Of a stretch of DNA of 5,789 bases, positions 5,139 to 5,789 are shown one piece after another (position 1 is the stretch's first letter; every line of letters starts with the position of its first letter). Origin of the DNA: Oscillospiraceae bacterium (GTDB taxonomy: Bacteria; Bacillota; Clostridia; Oscillospirales; Oscillospiraceae); NCBI GenBank assembly GCA_017378975.1, contig JAFNXT010000325.1:1-5789 (forward strand), given 5' to 3'. The position numbers and the translations under genes were made by a program. The notes beneath the pieces are model-generated. The model was given only the letters and a program-made list of their open reading frames with translations. It was not told where the DNA came from and ran no database searches.

Positions 5139-5789
5139 TCAGAATGTACGTCCGGTCAAACTTTTGGAAAGAGCGACCATGAAGTCAGTATCCTTAAAGT
5201 GGGACAGTTGGTCCAAGGCTATCTGAGTGTAACGTTCGACCAAACCTTCGCATTCCTTCAGTCCATACAAGCGCACGAAGGTGTTCTTGTTACCATCCAC
5301 GCCAGTGGCTTTGCCGAGTTCCTTGGCATCGCCGATCACATCCAGCATATCATCACGGATCTGGAATGCCATGCCCAACGCACCGGCGAAACGTCCTGCC
5401 GCGGCGATCTGATCTTGTGAAGCGCCGCCGGCCATGGCACCGGTGACACAAGCGGCATTGATCAAAGCTCCGGTCTTTCTGGTCTGGATGTCGATGACTT
5501 CCTGCTCCGTCAGGGTACGTTCCTCGCTCATGATATCCAGCACCTGACCGCCTACCATGCCTAAGGATCCGGCACACTCAGCAAGGACAGCGATGGCATC
5601 CACGATACCACCGGTGGAAGCGACCGCGAAGGCATCGGTGAGCAAAGCGTCACCGGCAAGGATCGCCATGGCCTCGCCATAGACCTTATGATTGGTCAGT
5701 CGGCCCCGTCGATAGTCATCGTCATCCATACAGGGCAGATCGTCATGGATCAAGCTGTAAGTGTGGATCATCTCGATTGCGGCGGCGAA
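5139..5789 (-). CDS. ispA: Farnesyl diphosphate synthase, IspA type (N-terminus outside window)
   Basis: The C-terminal 216 residues of an all-alpha trans-prenyl synthase, which condenses isopentenyl and allylic diphosphates. The first aspartate-rich motif is DDLPCMDDDD (fragment residues 16-25), followed by YRRGRLTNHKVYG. The second is QIRDDMLDV (143-151). A GKATGVDGNKNTF segment supplies the usual conserved lysines. The DDxxxxD spacing and the tyrosine five residues before the first motif (TYSLIHDD) point to a bacterial FPP or short-chain synthase like E. coli IspA (299 aa). GGPP synthase is a possible alternative. The frame is open to the right edge, so the ATG at 5771 is internal (conserved EMIHTYSLIHDD) and roughly 75-80 residues are missing. 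The product would feed undecaprenyl carrier and quinone synthesis. No dxs or xseB neighbour is visible in the window. Confidence 0.93.
   Translation of the reverse strand, partial: FAAAIEMIHTYSLIHDDLPCMDDDDYRRGRLTNHKVYGEAMAILAGDALLTDAFAVASTGGIVDAIAVLAECAGSLGMVGGQVLDIMSEERTLTEQEVIDIQTRKTGALINAACVTGAMAGGASQDQIAAAGRFAGALGMAFQIRDDMLDVIGDAKELGKATGVDGNKNTFVRLYGLKECEGLVERYTQIALDQLSHFKDTDFMVALSKSLTGRTF

Overview
The window looks like an ordinary chromosomal stretch from an endospore-forming member of the Bacillota, most likely a Clostridia-class gut-type organism. The evidence is spore genes (a cotJ operon and a CwlD-type cortex amidase), strong AAGGAGG ribosome binding sites, sigma-A-like promoters and a base composition near 50% GC by eye. 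Genus and species cannot be named from this sequence. I see no mobile element, phage gene, CRISPR array or foreign-looking segment.

Layout, left to right. (1) 1-61, minus: the first 61 bases of a tRNA-Pro (anticodon CGG), with a consensus promoter at 73-101. (2) 157-1199, minus: a two-gene spore coat operon. The first gene is one reading frame joining CotJA-like and CotJB-like domains, and the second is the manganese-catalase-like cotJC. They are 2 nt apart and translationally coupled. (3) 1319-2029, plus: cwlD, divergent from the cotJ operon across a 119-nt spacer. (4) 2050-3057, minus: asnA, ammonia-dependent asparagine synthetase, convergent with cwlD. A 14-bp stem-loop lies between them and carries the cwlD stop codon in its loop. 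(5) 3058-3215: a 158-nt AT-rich divergent promoter region. (6) 3216-5093, plus: a two-gene operon of a double zinc-ribbon membrane protein and a secreted or membrane-anchored TPM-domain protein. These resemble Bacillus subtilis YdjG and YdjH, but no PspA (YdjF) or SPFH (YdjI) partner is present here. (7) 5093-5137: a long bidirectional intrinsic terminator. (8) 5139-5789, minus: the C-terminal part of an IspA-type farnesyl diphosphate synthase that runs off the right edge.

How the genes fit together. The cotJ operon and cwlD form a divergent sporulation block: coat assembly on one side, cortex peptidoglycan maturation on the other. AsnA and IspA are housekeeping metabolic genes (asparagine; isoprenoid precursors for undecaprenyl carriers and quinones). 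The zinc-ribbon/TPM pair is probably one membrane complex of the envelope-stress type, and its biochemical role is not settled. No stretch over 300 nt lacks a gene. The most notable points are the CotJA-CotJB fusion, the stand-alone zinc-ribbon/TPM pair, and two convergent gene pairs that share compact hairpins. I did not find an evident new multi-gene system.
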